In this document: positions 47,070 to 58,952 of the stretch, one piece after another
Layout: each line of letters begins with the position of its first letter
How positions within the stretch are numbered: the first letter of the stretch is position 1
Assembly: GCA_008360955.1 (NCBI GenBank)
Contig: LUCM01006159.1
Coordinates: forward strand, 38,534 to 102,533
Direction of reading: 5' to 3'
DNA length: 64,000 nucleotides
Origin: Fasciolopsis buskii
Taxonomy: Eukaryota; Platyhelminthes; Trematoda; Plagiorchiida; Fasciolidae
The notes under the pieces: generated by a model
What the model was told of the DNA's origin: nothing
Seen by the model: the letters and a program-made list of their open reading frames with translations, nothing else
Database searches by the model: none
Translations under genes and position numbers: made by a program

Positions 47070-47570
47070 TCTTCTAAATGGGCGGGGGTGCAACAATGAA
47101 CCGTTTTGATGTTAGATAATTGATTTTTTCCCCTTGAATTACAAGAAGGAGTCCGCAGGCAATCTTACTCTTGGGATTAGCATCAAACATTTTGTCGGCA
47201 GCTTCAGCTAATTCCACTGCCGAGACATCTTTCATGTAGGATGCCAAGAATTCTCTAATGAAAGAAAGAAATTTATGCCTCCACAAATACCGCAACAGTG
47301 AATCCATTTCTGTAAGACTCCAAAAGCTGCTTCATACTTCTGAAGAGTTGAGATGTTTGCTGATGTCCGACTTCAACATCTGCGTAAAGTGTATTGAGGC
47401 GTTACTGATCGGATAGTCTAGTGCGTATGATGATTGCATCTTTGGGCGTGTCATTAGGAATTCCCGGTTGGAATTTCGAAAACTAAATCACATTTTCTGT
47501 GCTACCTCGGCGGGTAGGCTCTTTACCACGTACGAGTAGATCACAAACTGAGAACATACTTGATGAATGC
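47070..47570 (-). pseudogene. Gypsy-type gag (capsid) fragment
   Basis: Frame 47307-47074 (-): FIREFLASYMKDVSAVELAE then AADKMFDANPKSKIA, the capsid C-terminal pattern LP..I...L......ELAE.AD.I. Upstream, with shifts, RLNTLYADVEVGHQQTSQLF then RSMKQLL matches the preceding gag helices. Same strand as the pol remnant at 38986. Confidence 0.65.
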
Positions 47571-47639
47571 GGAAATTTGCTTCTATCTGCGTGGACCATA
47601 AGCGGGGGTGTGAAACACAAAACGGGGGAATTTTCACGG

Positions 47640-47995
47640 TGAATGAGACCTCAAAGCCGTTGCGGTCGGTTTCCGCAGCACGTCAGTACATGATGGATTA
47701 GGATAGTACATGAAATGCGATCACGTGGTTCGCAGGTAAATGCATGGAGCAGAGGTACACAAGCACAGGAGCTACGTAATAGAGTCACGAATTAGAATTG
47801 GGAAAAGGACCACAACGCGTTCGCACAGGCCGTGCATTTTCGCGCGTCAAACTAAAATAGAAAACATGTTTAACCAGTGAGTTGCGCCTACACGCATCGA
47901 TCAGGTCACGCGATTCAGCTGCTTAGCTGTCCACATTGGGCTCCGGTTAGCAAGTCAAATATCTAATAAGTGTAGACCTCGGGGCGTGCCCTACA
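47640..47995 (-). repeat. LTR-like sequence, 5' end of Gypsy element
   Basis: On the minus strand the end at 47995 reads tgtagggcacgccccgaggt, a TG-starting LTR edge, and the region aligns with 38815-38978. Position directly upstream of gag agrees with a 5' LTR. The inner limit near 47640 is approximate. Confidence 0.6.
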
Positions 47996-48053
47996 GAAAT
48001 ATTTCAGCGCGCTACAAATCCGCGTAATCTGTATTCCGATATTTCTTGTGCGA

Positions 48054-50460
48054 GTTTTGGCTCCATTATGGTCTCTGCTCGCCACTACAAACGGTCGGAA
48101 TTATTGCTATTTAAAAACCATATTGTTTCTCATCCTTGGTTGCGATCACGTTGTGTTGTACATCAAAAATCTAATCCATTCAGAAGGAGCAATCACCCTG
48201 AGTGGTAGGCAGCTCATAAGTACACCGTTCCGGTCAAGATGTTCATTCCGGCATTGCTGAGTACCAATATCCGTTCCCTGTTTACGAGAATGTCGGAACC
48301 GTCCCACAAACTTCAATCGCCGACCAATGTTCACGCTTGTATCATTTACACACAAGAATCCTGAATGAACTCGGATATCGCTGATTCATTCGTGTCGATA
48401 GACAACATCAGATCCCAACTACAGCACAGAGTTTCAGAGAACAAGACGACTAGAGGCAGTGTGGCAACATTCATAAACTCCTTCTAGTTTGGCAAGTTCG
48501 AAATTATTTATACGTACCCTCTAAACGGAATTGACTGTCTCGTAACACAGTGTCATCTCAGGTTTTCTCGCCACAACAGTCCTCTCTTACCGAGCTTATA
48601 TTTATTGCCCTTTTTAGCTCACAACATAACATCACATCTTTTTTAGACTATTTCCTAGCATTTGTTATTCCTCTTCATGAGGATAGTCTGCATATTATGG
48701 AAGGTGATTTTGATCACGCACCAATCTTACCCTGATTGTGTTTCTCTAATCAGAGGCAACTCCATTTCAAATAGAGCTATTGCCAACCACTCTGATTTCT
48801 CTTCCCTGAAAGTACGTCGTCTCATCTCGAGTGGTGATCATTGTTTGCTTTTGTTAAGGCCCAAGATATACCATCGGTCTGCTTTCCATTCATTCAAGCA
48901 AACAAATCAAATGAAAATACAACTCCATAATTTTTCACACAACAACCTTGCTCGTCTTCATAAATCTCTTTCACACATATCTGCTTGTTTCTCTTTTGAA
49001 CCACTACTCAATGACAGTGTCAAACTTATCACAGAAACGGCCAACGCAATCATCGATATCTGTTGTCCCTTAGGAACACTATTCGAATCAAATGACCGTA
49101 TCTCGTCTCAGATGTTGCGATCTCTAAAACGACACAAGGAGCACTTCTACAAATCCCGTAATAACCCTAATGAAAGCTGAAGTCAAGTGCATCGATGCGA
49201 CATTGGCCAACCAACTCTTGAGTGTCGACAACAACCGGTCCCTATGACAAGTCAGTCGACTGTTGTGTGGGAAGAAAAAGAGATGTGTGAAATGTTCTGT
49301 GGATGTCGAGAGCATAAATCATGCTTTCATCCATCCTTCCACTCACACTTCAATCATATTTGAACAGGGAAGTGATGTGACAGTTAGAGGTTTTTCTAAG
49401 GAAGATTTTTGGAGCTTCTCGGCAGTACTGAAATAACCGCATTGGTTGGTCTTGACAGTCTGTCCTCAGCTTTTTTTCAGGCATGGTGCTGTGGCCCTGA
49501 CGGATGTATTCACTTCTCACCATTAATCTCGTCTTCCATCCCTGACTGCTGGAGACCCGTCACTATTATTTTCACCCCAAAATCTAGCAGTTCTACTGCT
49601 TTAGCAAAACATTTTCACCCCATCGCCTCAATGTTTTCTGTTCTTAAACTGAGAGTGCGTACTATACTTAAGCACCTCTCGAAGACCCATTTCAGTTTGC
49701 TTATGAATCTAACAGGCTCACTTTGGACCCTTTCGCTTCCCTTATTCACCAAATTTGTAAGTCGTCAGACGCATCCACGAAACCGGAGTTTTGCGCCTTT
49801 CTAGACTATTCGTCGGCATATTCGTCGTCGTCCGGTTCCACGGCCTCTTCTACTTCACAAACGGGAAACATTTGATTGTCCCAGGCCTTTCGTATCACGG
49901 CTGTCAAATTGCTTTATAAACCGAACCCAGTGCACACGAATGGACGGTATAACTTCAAAACCCTTGATTAACAACTCAGGAGTGCTTCGGGTGTTGTTCT
50001 TTCACCGTTTCCCCTTACTGACTTTAGCGCCTTACCAACCAGCTCCACCTGTCATCTGTTTAAGTGTGCCGATGATGTTGCCTTTTCTCAAACCTTTCCG
50101 AACAACGATAATTTTCAAAGTTTTTCCAACAACTTATCTTCTGTATACGATTTCTCTACATAAGCTGATTTAAATCTCAACACACCTAAATGTTTCGAAT
50201 GTCTGTTCTGTCTCTCTCCCTCTCGTTTGGGCTGTCCATCTGAAACGTCTTTCATCGGCTCAAAAACTGATCAGATTTGATTCTGCGAAATATTTAGAAG
50301 TTCCTACTGATAGAAATCTGAAGTGGACTTCTCACATTTACACCTGTGTAAAGAATCATCGACGACTGTCATTTCAAATCAGGAAGATTGGTCACTACGA
50401 GGCGAAACAAAGCACCATCTCTCGTTTTGTATACCAATGCGGTTTTTTTACTGTTACTGT
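48054..50460 (+). pseudogene. CR1-like non-LTR retrotransposon, copy 1
   Basis: Frames in order: KRSELLLFKNHIVSHPWLRS, LLSTNIRSLFTRMSEPSHKL and a TQES.MNSDIADSFVSID endonuclease segment, LLPFLAHNITSFLDYFLA-like, MEGDFDHAPI, then the 172-codon frame 48662-49180, RT around SVLSPFPLL-like, FKCADDVAFS (motif C, 50061-50090), NTPKCFECLFCLS and VKNHRRLSFQIRKI-like. Stops and shifts throughout. 48054-49342 is shared with copy 2. Confidence 0.75.
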
Positions 50461-50603
50461 AGGCCTTAGTGAAATACAGACCAACTGGAATATATCAGAC
50501 CAATTTGACTGAACACATCAGACTTGGCGTACACGATTAGGATAAACAATTAAGAAGGAATTCATTTTAAAATATGATACGGAAAATTCAAAGATACTTG
50601 CCA

Positions 50604-50706
50604 ACGGAGGACTGCCTATTGGGAAATTGATCGGCGGTGAGAGGAATCGAGTCCACGAGCTTCACGTGGAAACACCACGACCGTATCTGCTTGACCAACG
50701 TCGATC
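50604..50706 (-). repeat. tRNA-derived SINE, short copy
   Basis: Minus strand: gacgttggtcaagcagatac (box A region), cgtggactcgattcctctca (box B), ccgatcaatttcccaatagg body. The 3' tail is missing. Confidence 0.65.
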
Positions 50707-50709
50707 CTT

Positions 50710-51650
50710 GCCAGCTGTTAAATGTGAGCTTGAACTAAAAAAAAAGTCTCTCGTTGCTCATCAGTTTGTCCGTGAAGAGTTAAAACAATTGTTCTGCACT
50801 TGTTCGACAAACATTCACTTGTATGCTTTTACATGGGTTCACGTGATTTTTCATTTGTTTTGTGGAGGACCGATTATTCTTGTTGCTGTAAAAATACACA
50901 TTTCGATTGCAAAATATGTTCCTCAGGGTAGCAACTGCATAATTTGTCTCATTTGCTTTGCGGATCTCGATTTCCACTGACACATTCGATGAATATATGT
51001 GATGTGTCTAATACGGAAGGATTCAAAGAAACTAAAAATCCTAATTTTATACATAACGACTCAGTCCACTTTCTATTACTACTGAATCCAATCCAATCAG
51101 TAGTATCGTCGATGTACGGAAGACTTTCGGTACACGAATGCCGGACGTGTCTCCTATTAAATTTTGAAGTCACACTGGACAAACTCCCTTCAAATGAGGG
51201 AAATAGAGTTGACTGGAACCGGCGAAAAGATAAGACAAATGTACTGTGTACATCGTGGTGGGGAAATGTCACTGGTGCACACAATGCCCGTGAAAACACA
51301 TCCCAATAGAAGTAACTGAGCGGTACGGGCGAATCGAAAGCAATCACTTCCTCGAGTTGTGCAAACCTCGTATCCAGTAGCAAGAACGCGGCGTAACAAA
51401 TGCCACGAAATCAAAATCATGCATCAAAGCGGATCGTAAAGAAGAGAAATCCGAAAACAGTCAATTTTTCCTGAAAGACCGGTGTTGCTACAGATTTATC
51501 GCTTTACTAAAATGATGACATAACCGTCTGCCGTCTGACCTAAATTCCGTTATTCGATTTCAGCTTTAAATTCAGCATTCGGAGTGGGACGAATCCATTT
51601 TGTGTTTACGTGATCCGTCAACTGGTTCCTTTAGCTCAACATTTGGTGAA
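50710..51650. other. unassigned sequence
   Basis: Opposed open frames at 50944-51309 (+) and 50949-51383 (-) occupy the same DNA; neither has a motif I know. Confidence 0.35.
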
Positions 51651-51654
51651 AAGC

Positions 51655-51720
51655 AGCGGTCAGTGGGTCTTGCCTTGCTGTTTAACGCTGAACGATAATG
51701 ATAAGCTGTATTATTACGGG
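51655..51720 (+). repeat. RTE 3' terminus
   Basis: cagcggtcagtgggtcttgc, ctgtttaacgctgaacgata matches the RTE 3' end at 44430-44475 and, in reverse, 56990-57040. Confidence 0.55.
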
Positions 51721-53190
51721 AACTCAAAATCGAGGCAAAGACATCAAGTTTGGAAGTGACTGGGACATTCCGACCACATGTCAGCAGAAAGATGGTAAGA
51801 ACCCCTGGGAATGACTTTCAGACTTATTTCCAAGCCCTTCATATATGTTCCTCCTTCTCCTTCGCAAGTCTCCACAATTCTAATTGGCTGATTTCTAGCT
51901 GCAGTTAGCCGTGAAGCTGTCACTGTCACGTGACTCGAGCCCAAACTCGTGACATAAGCGACGAGAGTAAACAAACAGCGACAAAGGTAAAGAGAACCGA
52001 TGGTAATTAGGAAGTTTATTTTTGTTGAATGAGCTGAGATTTGCGAAGTCATTTTTTAACCTACCTTCCAGCTCGAGATTTGGCAATGAATCTGATAATT
52101 GTTATAGAGTCCTGGATTAGCCCACTCTTTTATGAGTTATGCATAATCTGTTGTACTTCATCGTTGCGATCCACACAGACTGTGTTAGCTGAGTTTCCCC
52201 CAATGGAGTGTTGGCAAGCTCCATCTTTACTGGTTTATAGTTTTGTGTTTGCACACTCGTTCTGAATGCTCTGTTAGGTTTTGTTATTCTCCAAATATCG
52301 ATCATTCGCGCTTGCGTAAGTGAAAAGTCAATGGCCGTCTGAAGCTCAGCAACGAGATAGAACGAGGTCATTGTCTATTGGCATCGGCTGAAGATAGTTC
52401 AAGTGGAGAGGACTAGTGAATTTCAGCCTCCGAGTCCATGCGTGTGTGTGTTTGTGTTTGTGTCTCTGCGTATGTGTACGTGTGTTCTTCAAACATCTGA
52501 AGAGATTGCCAACAGAAGTTCCGATAGAAAAAAAGAACTCGATGGAGCTTAAAGTCGAATGCGGGTCATATAGGACCCGATTGAAGTTTTGACAGGGACT
52601 GTAGGGTGGGAGGAAGACTGAGGCAGAAACAGACTGGAATCAGAGTAACGGAGAATGAGAAAATGGCAGTGTGATCAGCAAAGACCCTAGAAATTTTAAC
52701 GGACAGTAAGGCACGACAAGACGGTCACAATCAAATGCATGACTGAGCTGTGAAGAAGAATTACCGATAAAAAGTATAATCATTTTTTTTACATGAAATG
52801 GTCATAAAACCTGTGACTCAGTACATGGATCTCGAAAAACAGTATTCCGTTAATATCGACATGAAACTTTAGGCATGTTGTACCAAATTCATTTGACCCT
52901 TGCTATAGCGTCCATTGTAAGAACGTAACTCCATTGAGTTTGTTACTTTCTTTTCATATTTAACGTTTTGTCTTTATGTTTCATAAAATTCACTAATTTG
53001 TCTAGTTGATAATATCGGATACATTCACTCACCGGTTCACCTAATCATACCAATATAAATTCAGTCTACGCGTTTTGTCTGAACAATTCATTGTTCCGCG
53101 TTCTGTACTGTATTCCCATATATATACCCTCTTTTCTGTTATGCCTTTTAAATATGATCACTTCTGACGCTAACCAAACGCAATACTAAT
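51721..53190. other. unassigned sequence
   Basis: No recognised gene; includes a (GT)-rich tract at 52439-52488. Confidence 0.4.
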
Positions 53191-53300
53191 CGCCCAGAGT
53201 GATATATATATATATATAGTTGAAAAGGTGTACACTGGGTTAATACGTTTATCGTGACGTTTCGATCCAAATTAGGACTCGTTATCAAACGTAAATGAGT
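53191..53300 (-). mobile_element. Penelope-like terminal repeat, second copy
   Basis: Short (TA)n, then the same ~75-bp sequence as 13047-13130; hairpin arms acgttt 53257-53262 and aaacgt 53287-53292. No GIY-YIG coding sequence is seen beside it; a (TA)n follows instead. Confidence 0.65.
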
Positions 53301-53302
53301 GC

Positions 53303-53305
<3 letters not shown>

Positions 53306-53374
<69 letters not shown>
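53306..53374. repeat. (TA)34 microsatellite
   Basis: About 69 bp of uninterrupted TA, as at 13729. Confidence 0.97.
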
Positions 53375-53375
<1 letters not shown>

Positions 53376-53499
53376 TTTAGACCGGCTTGAGAATAAACGC
53401 GGTGTTAGTGCAGCAACGCGCAAATAGACTTTTTTTACAAAGTGGGTAAAAGAATAAGGAAATGTTAAACAAAAAAACCAATTTTTGTGTTTTTACTGT

Positions 53500-54905
53500 A
53501 GACATTTTTTAATTATTGGTTTTTTCGGGTTACTTTAAAGGGACGTGGGTTCTACAGACAAGCCATACAGCATTTGCGCCATTGAATTCGGTTCTGAGAC
53601 ACATCTCTCACTATCTCCAACCAAAAGCAATAATCACCTCTTGCGCCCCAACCACGAGGGCAGGAAGTACCAACCATGGCCAAAGCCTAAGCCAACTTCT
53701 TCATAGCTCTATGCCAGGTCATAGTCCGACCACCACATCGCTTCTTCCAGCCTTGCCCAACACGTGCAAAATGAGCACCAGTCAGACGGTGGAGATTTGA
53801 TCAATGCATCCAAGATCAGCGCGAGACCCGGCCTGTTCCTCACGAGTTTGTCTCTCACACGTGTTGTATAAACTACGAAGAATGACGTATGAAACCAGGT
53901 CTGACGCTAATGGGATTCAGCTAATACCCCTATGGTTAACGCAATCACTGTGCAAACCCTTCTTGAAGATGAGTCAACGATCGAATACCCCCCCCCCCAC
54001 ACGAAGAGGGAACCTTCTCGGAGTACCAGATCTTCGAGAACGAAGTTTGACGTTCTCTTACCAGTTCCATTCATTCATCCTTAAACAGAGCTGGGAAAAG
54101 GACCGTTAGAGCTCGGCGCCTCATTCATTCCCAAGGCTCAGATTTTCTTGAGGATCTCCGCTTCAGTTCCTGGATCTGGTGTAGCAGACTACCAGACGCA
54201 TGACAGAATAGTTGTGGGAAGCTCTGACGCTGACGGTCAGCAAATTGGTGCTTGAAATTCCTCCGCCCATCATACAGGACGGCGCTGCAGGTTGTGAATA
54301 GACGAACCGTCAGATTCACGAATCATTTCGTTCACACTTAATGCTTTCCCACCGGCAACCCGGATGAGATGAAACAGTCTGCGAGAATCTCACATGGCGA
54401 AAGCATGCTCCATTTCCAAAGCTCGATGAGACCACCAGATCTCACGATCACTAGGTGAACTCTCTTTGAGTTCACATCTCATCACCAGCCAAGTTCCATT
54501 ATACTCACTACCAGCTGGGATTGACTAGCGTGCATCAAGAAGGCGCAAAGATTTAGCCGAAATCCAGGGTATCACAACACGATGGGTCAGACCACAACTC
54601 ACCAAGCCAGTGGAATACAAGACATTCTTGATAAGTGACCAGTACTCATTGATGTTCTGAGGTGGATATAATTTTAGCTTTTCAGCTAGTGCGCTTCAAA
54701 AAGTTGATAAGCGGGTCGCATCAGATAGCTTGTCGCAATCTATTCGACGCTGCAATGTGCGTTTCGCGTGCCCACCAAAGCACATAGACAACTCGGTACA
54801 AACTAACGTGTATTTGGAGTCGGAATGAGCGGTGCGAGTTAAGCGACAGTCTTCTAGACAGCTCGGCCTTTTGTAGCTAATGGTAATGTGGCTGATTTGG
54901 TCGCA
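53500..54905 (-). pseudogene. RTE-like retrotransposon, endonuclease end to RT start
   Basis: Minus strand: ISHITISYKRPSCLEDCRLT (endonuclease end, 54900-54830), the linker SIPAGSEYNGTWLVMRCEL, DSRRLFHLIRVAGGKALSVN, the frame 54319-54125 and SFSKIWYSEKVPSS (RT entry). The 54410-54740 part is over 90% identical by eye to 43755-44070. Confidence 0.75.
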
Positions 54906-55129
54906 ACCTTTACCGACTGGTTAGAAGGAGTGGTCTATGGAAGCCAAATATAAAAGAGATGATCAAATAATTCAACGGCACACTCATTCACTTTCATAAG
55001 TGTCCTCATGAAATATTTAGTACTTGCAGAAAATGTAAGGGTAAGAACAAAGCCAGTTCCCGTCCCGGTCGGGGTTGTGTTGACCAAATTTTCACTTTAC
55101 GATTAACCTGAGGATAGGTAAATTTTTCG

Positions 55130-56040
55130 TTTAGCCGTGATTTCTGTCATCATGAATCCGAAAGTGGCGTTCGACTAAGTCGATCGTGCGCTTCCGTGGC
55201 GCTGACTATTACAGAGAGATTTGTTTCCCCCATTCAATATCTGTATTCAAACAGCTGAAGCTGAGTTCATGCTTACAGTGATCACGCGCCCAATTTCATG
55301 ACGACAGTTGATGTTCGTCAGGGTTGCCCTATTTTACCTTTTCTTTTTAACTTTGTCATTGAAATGATTATGAAGCTACTTCTGTCTGAATGCAGACGCT
55401 GTTGAGCTTCACAGTAAGGACCCGGGTAGGCTACAAGCTTCCCTTCATCGCTTGAACAATAGTGTATGTATATTTGGTATGCATTTTGCCCTTTCGAAGT
55501 GTAAAATACTGTTGCAGGACTGGATTGACTCGGGGTTGAAACCTGTTGTTGCATGGAAGGAATTGGGTGAAGTGGATGGGTTTGGTAACGTCGATAGTTG
55601 TATCGCACTCGGTGGTCATATATCGGATGAAGTGTCTTTATACATAAAAAAGGCTCAGTTGGTATTCACCAGTTTGATCCATTTGTGACGCCGGCGTGAT
55701 ATCCGATTGTCGACCAGTGGTCGAGTATAAGCAGCAGCGATAAGGTCGATTCTACCATACGGTGCATGGTCTTTGGGGACAAATATACAAAGTCTCTAGA
55801 AGTCTAAACGCCGGTATCTCCGCAGGGTCGTTGGGACGCGGTTGAACAGTTGTATTAGCAACTTAGAGACTGGATATGAGGTATTGAGTTTCAGAATTCA
55901 GCCTTTTGAAGAGACATCACATACGAGTAAAGTTGGATGTTTGGTTGGAGTTCCGCATACCCACAGAACGCCTGCTTGCTGCACACTACCTTCCGGCATT
56001 GGTCAGTCAGTGTTATGGTGAAAGGGGTGAAGTTTATAAG
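55130..56040 (+). pseudogene. RTE-like retrotransposon, RT domain
   Basis: Plus strand, several frames: VAFD.VDRALPWR-like motif A, TTVDVRQGCPILPFLFNFVI (motif B region, about 55303-55365), GMHFALSKCKILLQDWIDSG (55480-55540), GNVDSCIALGGHISDEVSLY, RRRDIRLSTSGRV and AAAIRSILPYGAWSLG. Ends HTHRTPACCTLPS.GQSVLW. The YADD box is lost. Confidence 0.8.
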
Positions 56041-56984
56041 CAGTAGCCTGGCTTGTGCGAGTCCAGTTGGATTACCACGTTAGGATCCACGAAATCTTCC
56101 CAAATGGTGATTTGGCTCAATGTCTCAGTCAGTGGAGTCCTTGGATTTGAACTGTTTCCCTCCCTTCCAATCGATCTCTCACTTTCTCGTTCTATTTTCT
56201 TCCGTTGAGCACACGGTGATATGATGCAATAACCAGAACTGAAGCACGCAGTTGCAATGCTGACGGTTAGAAAAACGGAAACTGAAGTCAGAAAATTTCC
56301 TGTCTGAGCACGCATCAGTGGTGCTAATTCCACAGGTGTTGTATTACCCTGATAGTCTGATCAATACACAACGTTGAAGCACAAGGCGTCAAACAATAGC
56401 ACAAGAACACAAAGCCTGCGGTTTAGTGGGACATTAATTGAGGCTGGAGACACAATGATTCGAGATTGAAACGTCAAGTACCTCAGTCGCACAACAAAAT
56501 GGAACGAACCAGATGCCCCTTTGAGTGGGCATTCACACAGAAACAGAGCGCGGAATTCGAACGGCTAGCCCAAACCGCTAGCGAGAGAGGAAAGACGAAC
56601 ACAGTACACGGCTGAGAGTTTATTGGTGACTCGCCAACACAAGTCAGAAGTCAAGTGAGCTCTATCGTTTATTTATTTTTGTGGGGTAGCTTTGGTCGAT
56701 GGATGAAGCAGCCAATCACAGAGCAAGGTATGACGAATGTTTTTGCGGCCATAGAAAAATTCTCAACCGCGCAGTATTTAAATTAACGTCAGTTTCAAAC
56801 TATCTCGAAGAACATAGATTCTTGTCAGAAAAGTACCGACAGAATTGAAATTCGCGACACCCAAAACACCAGATTAGTCACCGTCTATGTCAGCAGGAGA
56901 ATAGGAAGCGTTCGTATTAGAAAATACACTGCTTGTCTGTGTGCAATTCCATTACTTCGTGAGTAGGTACTTTGTACATCTTGT
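56041..56984. other. unassigned sequence
   Basis: No recognised gene or element. Confidence 0.35.
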
Positions 56985-57040
56985 AAAGAGAAATCATAAT
57001 CATCATCGTTAAGCGTTAAACATTAAGGCAAGCCTTACTG
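56985..57040 (-). repeat. RTE 3' terminus, minus strand
   Basis: atcatcatcgttaagcgtta, aggcaagccttactgac is the reverse of the RTE 3' end seen at 51655. Any body would lie above 57040 but is not recognisable. Confidence 0.5.
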
Positions 57041-58950
57041 ACAGCCGGCATCCTTTATAGCTCGTTGGATCATGGAGGCACACAAGCCGTCACACCACGT
57101 CAAGGTGAGGTCTCGATGTGTGACTGCGTAGAGGAAGCATACTTCTTACATGATTGCAATCAGTTTGGGCATAACAACGATTGGCTCCGACACGGTAAAG
57201 ACCACAACGGTTTGATCAACAAAATGGAAAAAAGTTCCTGAGGTTCAATTTCGATCTTCTCCCATTTGTAAGCTTGTCCAAGGAAGTGCCAGAAGATTCG
57301 CATATAATCGAGAATAGTATGGTGCATTGATGTTTGACAATGAATCGCACACAACCCTAACAAATTAGGCGTCACAATGAGTCCGGGTCAGTCACTGGCG
57401 TGGCAAACTGTTCTTTTTTTGTTTTGATTCCATGCTCTAGTGCAACGGGCATGGTCCACAGCCACCGCAATGGTCTGATTAAGGGGAATGGCAGGACGGG
57501 CGGTCATGACACTGAAACTGGGAGTGGCATGGAATCATATAAGATTCCCATAGGTCATGTGAAGTAACTACCCGGGACCTAACCCGACAGAACAAACATA
57601 TGCGATTCAAGGATAATCTTTTTTCTGTGGGACGCTTATTCATAGAATGAATAAAGATGTTAACAATATAAGTTCGTACAATGTCCTGGACTTATTAGCT
57701 GTATTGATATTTCCTGTCGAGCAGGAGGATATCTGAGTAGCGGAGAAGCAATTGGCTTGCAGAGGATCTCTTTAATCTACGAACGTCGCTTCCGCAAAAT
57801 AGAGGATCAGTCTCGTCTGAACGTTGTTTGATAGGCCACGTGTGAGGTACACAGAATATACACGGAAGGATGTCAGTTTCAAATTAACTGTAACACTAAA
57901 ATTAGACATAGAACCTGTAACGAGTAAGTTGTGAGCTGCGATATTGGATTTTGTTGAATAGGTGTTGAGATGTTGACTGATGGGCTTACTGGGCTCCAAC
58001 TCACGTGGTTCTCTTTTCGTATTGTCCACTTCAGATTATGATGTGTGTGAACCGCATCAAAGCGCATTGTACCGCAATCAGCATATTACAAAGTAATCGA
58101 GAATAATCCGAATTACTCGGTAGAAAACCTTGTCAGTGAAAATCAGTCATTTAAATGAAATGAAATTTGTCGATTGCTTATCAATCGATCGTACTGTTCG
58201 TCATACGCATCTGCCATGTGGCAAACTGTACCATCGTGTTTACATCCACAGAGAAACTAATACAATTAAAGAGCTGTCGATTTTTCTATCAAACCAAACC
58301 ATATCTATTAGTTCACGTGGGGATACCAAGCCGTCTAGATAGGAAGAACAGCGAGGCTTTGAAAATTTACATGCATCGTCAAACCTATGCCAAAGTGACT
58401 ACAAGGAGCAATGTGCAGTGAGTTTTAAGCGATGACGTCATCTCAATTAAACACAATCACTTTATCGATTGCGTGGTAAGCGGCTAAGCAAAAACAGTGT
58501 GACCCTCGGGGACAAATCAATTAAGGACATACAAAGCAAAAACAAACGAGAATGAACAAACATTTCGAGGTTTTAACCGTTCTCAACACTAGACCCGAAT
58601 TGTATAAACAATATGTATCCGTTACCAGTTTGGGTTTGTCTTGGTGATTGAAGCACTTACTCCCTCCATCACTGGTCGCTTTTGTGGCAACATTCATCAT
58701 TCCCTTCAGTCTCGTTTCAGTTTGAACCCTAGTGACTACAGCAAGTACGTGTATGAATGCAGATATACGGGCCAGGTTCGTCAGCTGGGATGAAAATTGC
58801 ACTGGCACAAAATGCCGTGTTTCCCTGATCACAAAATGGATTAGCGCAGACACACTCATTATCAGATTATTACAGTTTTCAACTGCATATTGTATAAATA
58901 TGCACACCTTTTGACTGGCTCTGCTACAATTCTGCCACTGATTTTTTGAA
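57041..58950. other. unassigned sequence
   Basis: Open frames at 58521-58907 (-) and 58130-58421 (+) have no recognised motif. Confidence 0.35.
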
Positions 58951-58952
58951 GG

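Noticed and set aside
50944..51383. Long opposed open frames (121 and 144 codons)
   Set aside because: They overlap on opposite strands, have no recognised motif and lie among transposon debris.
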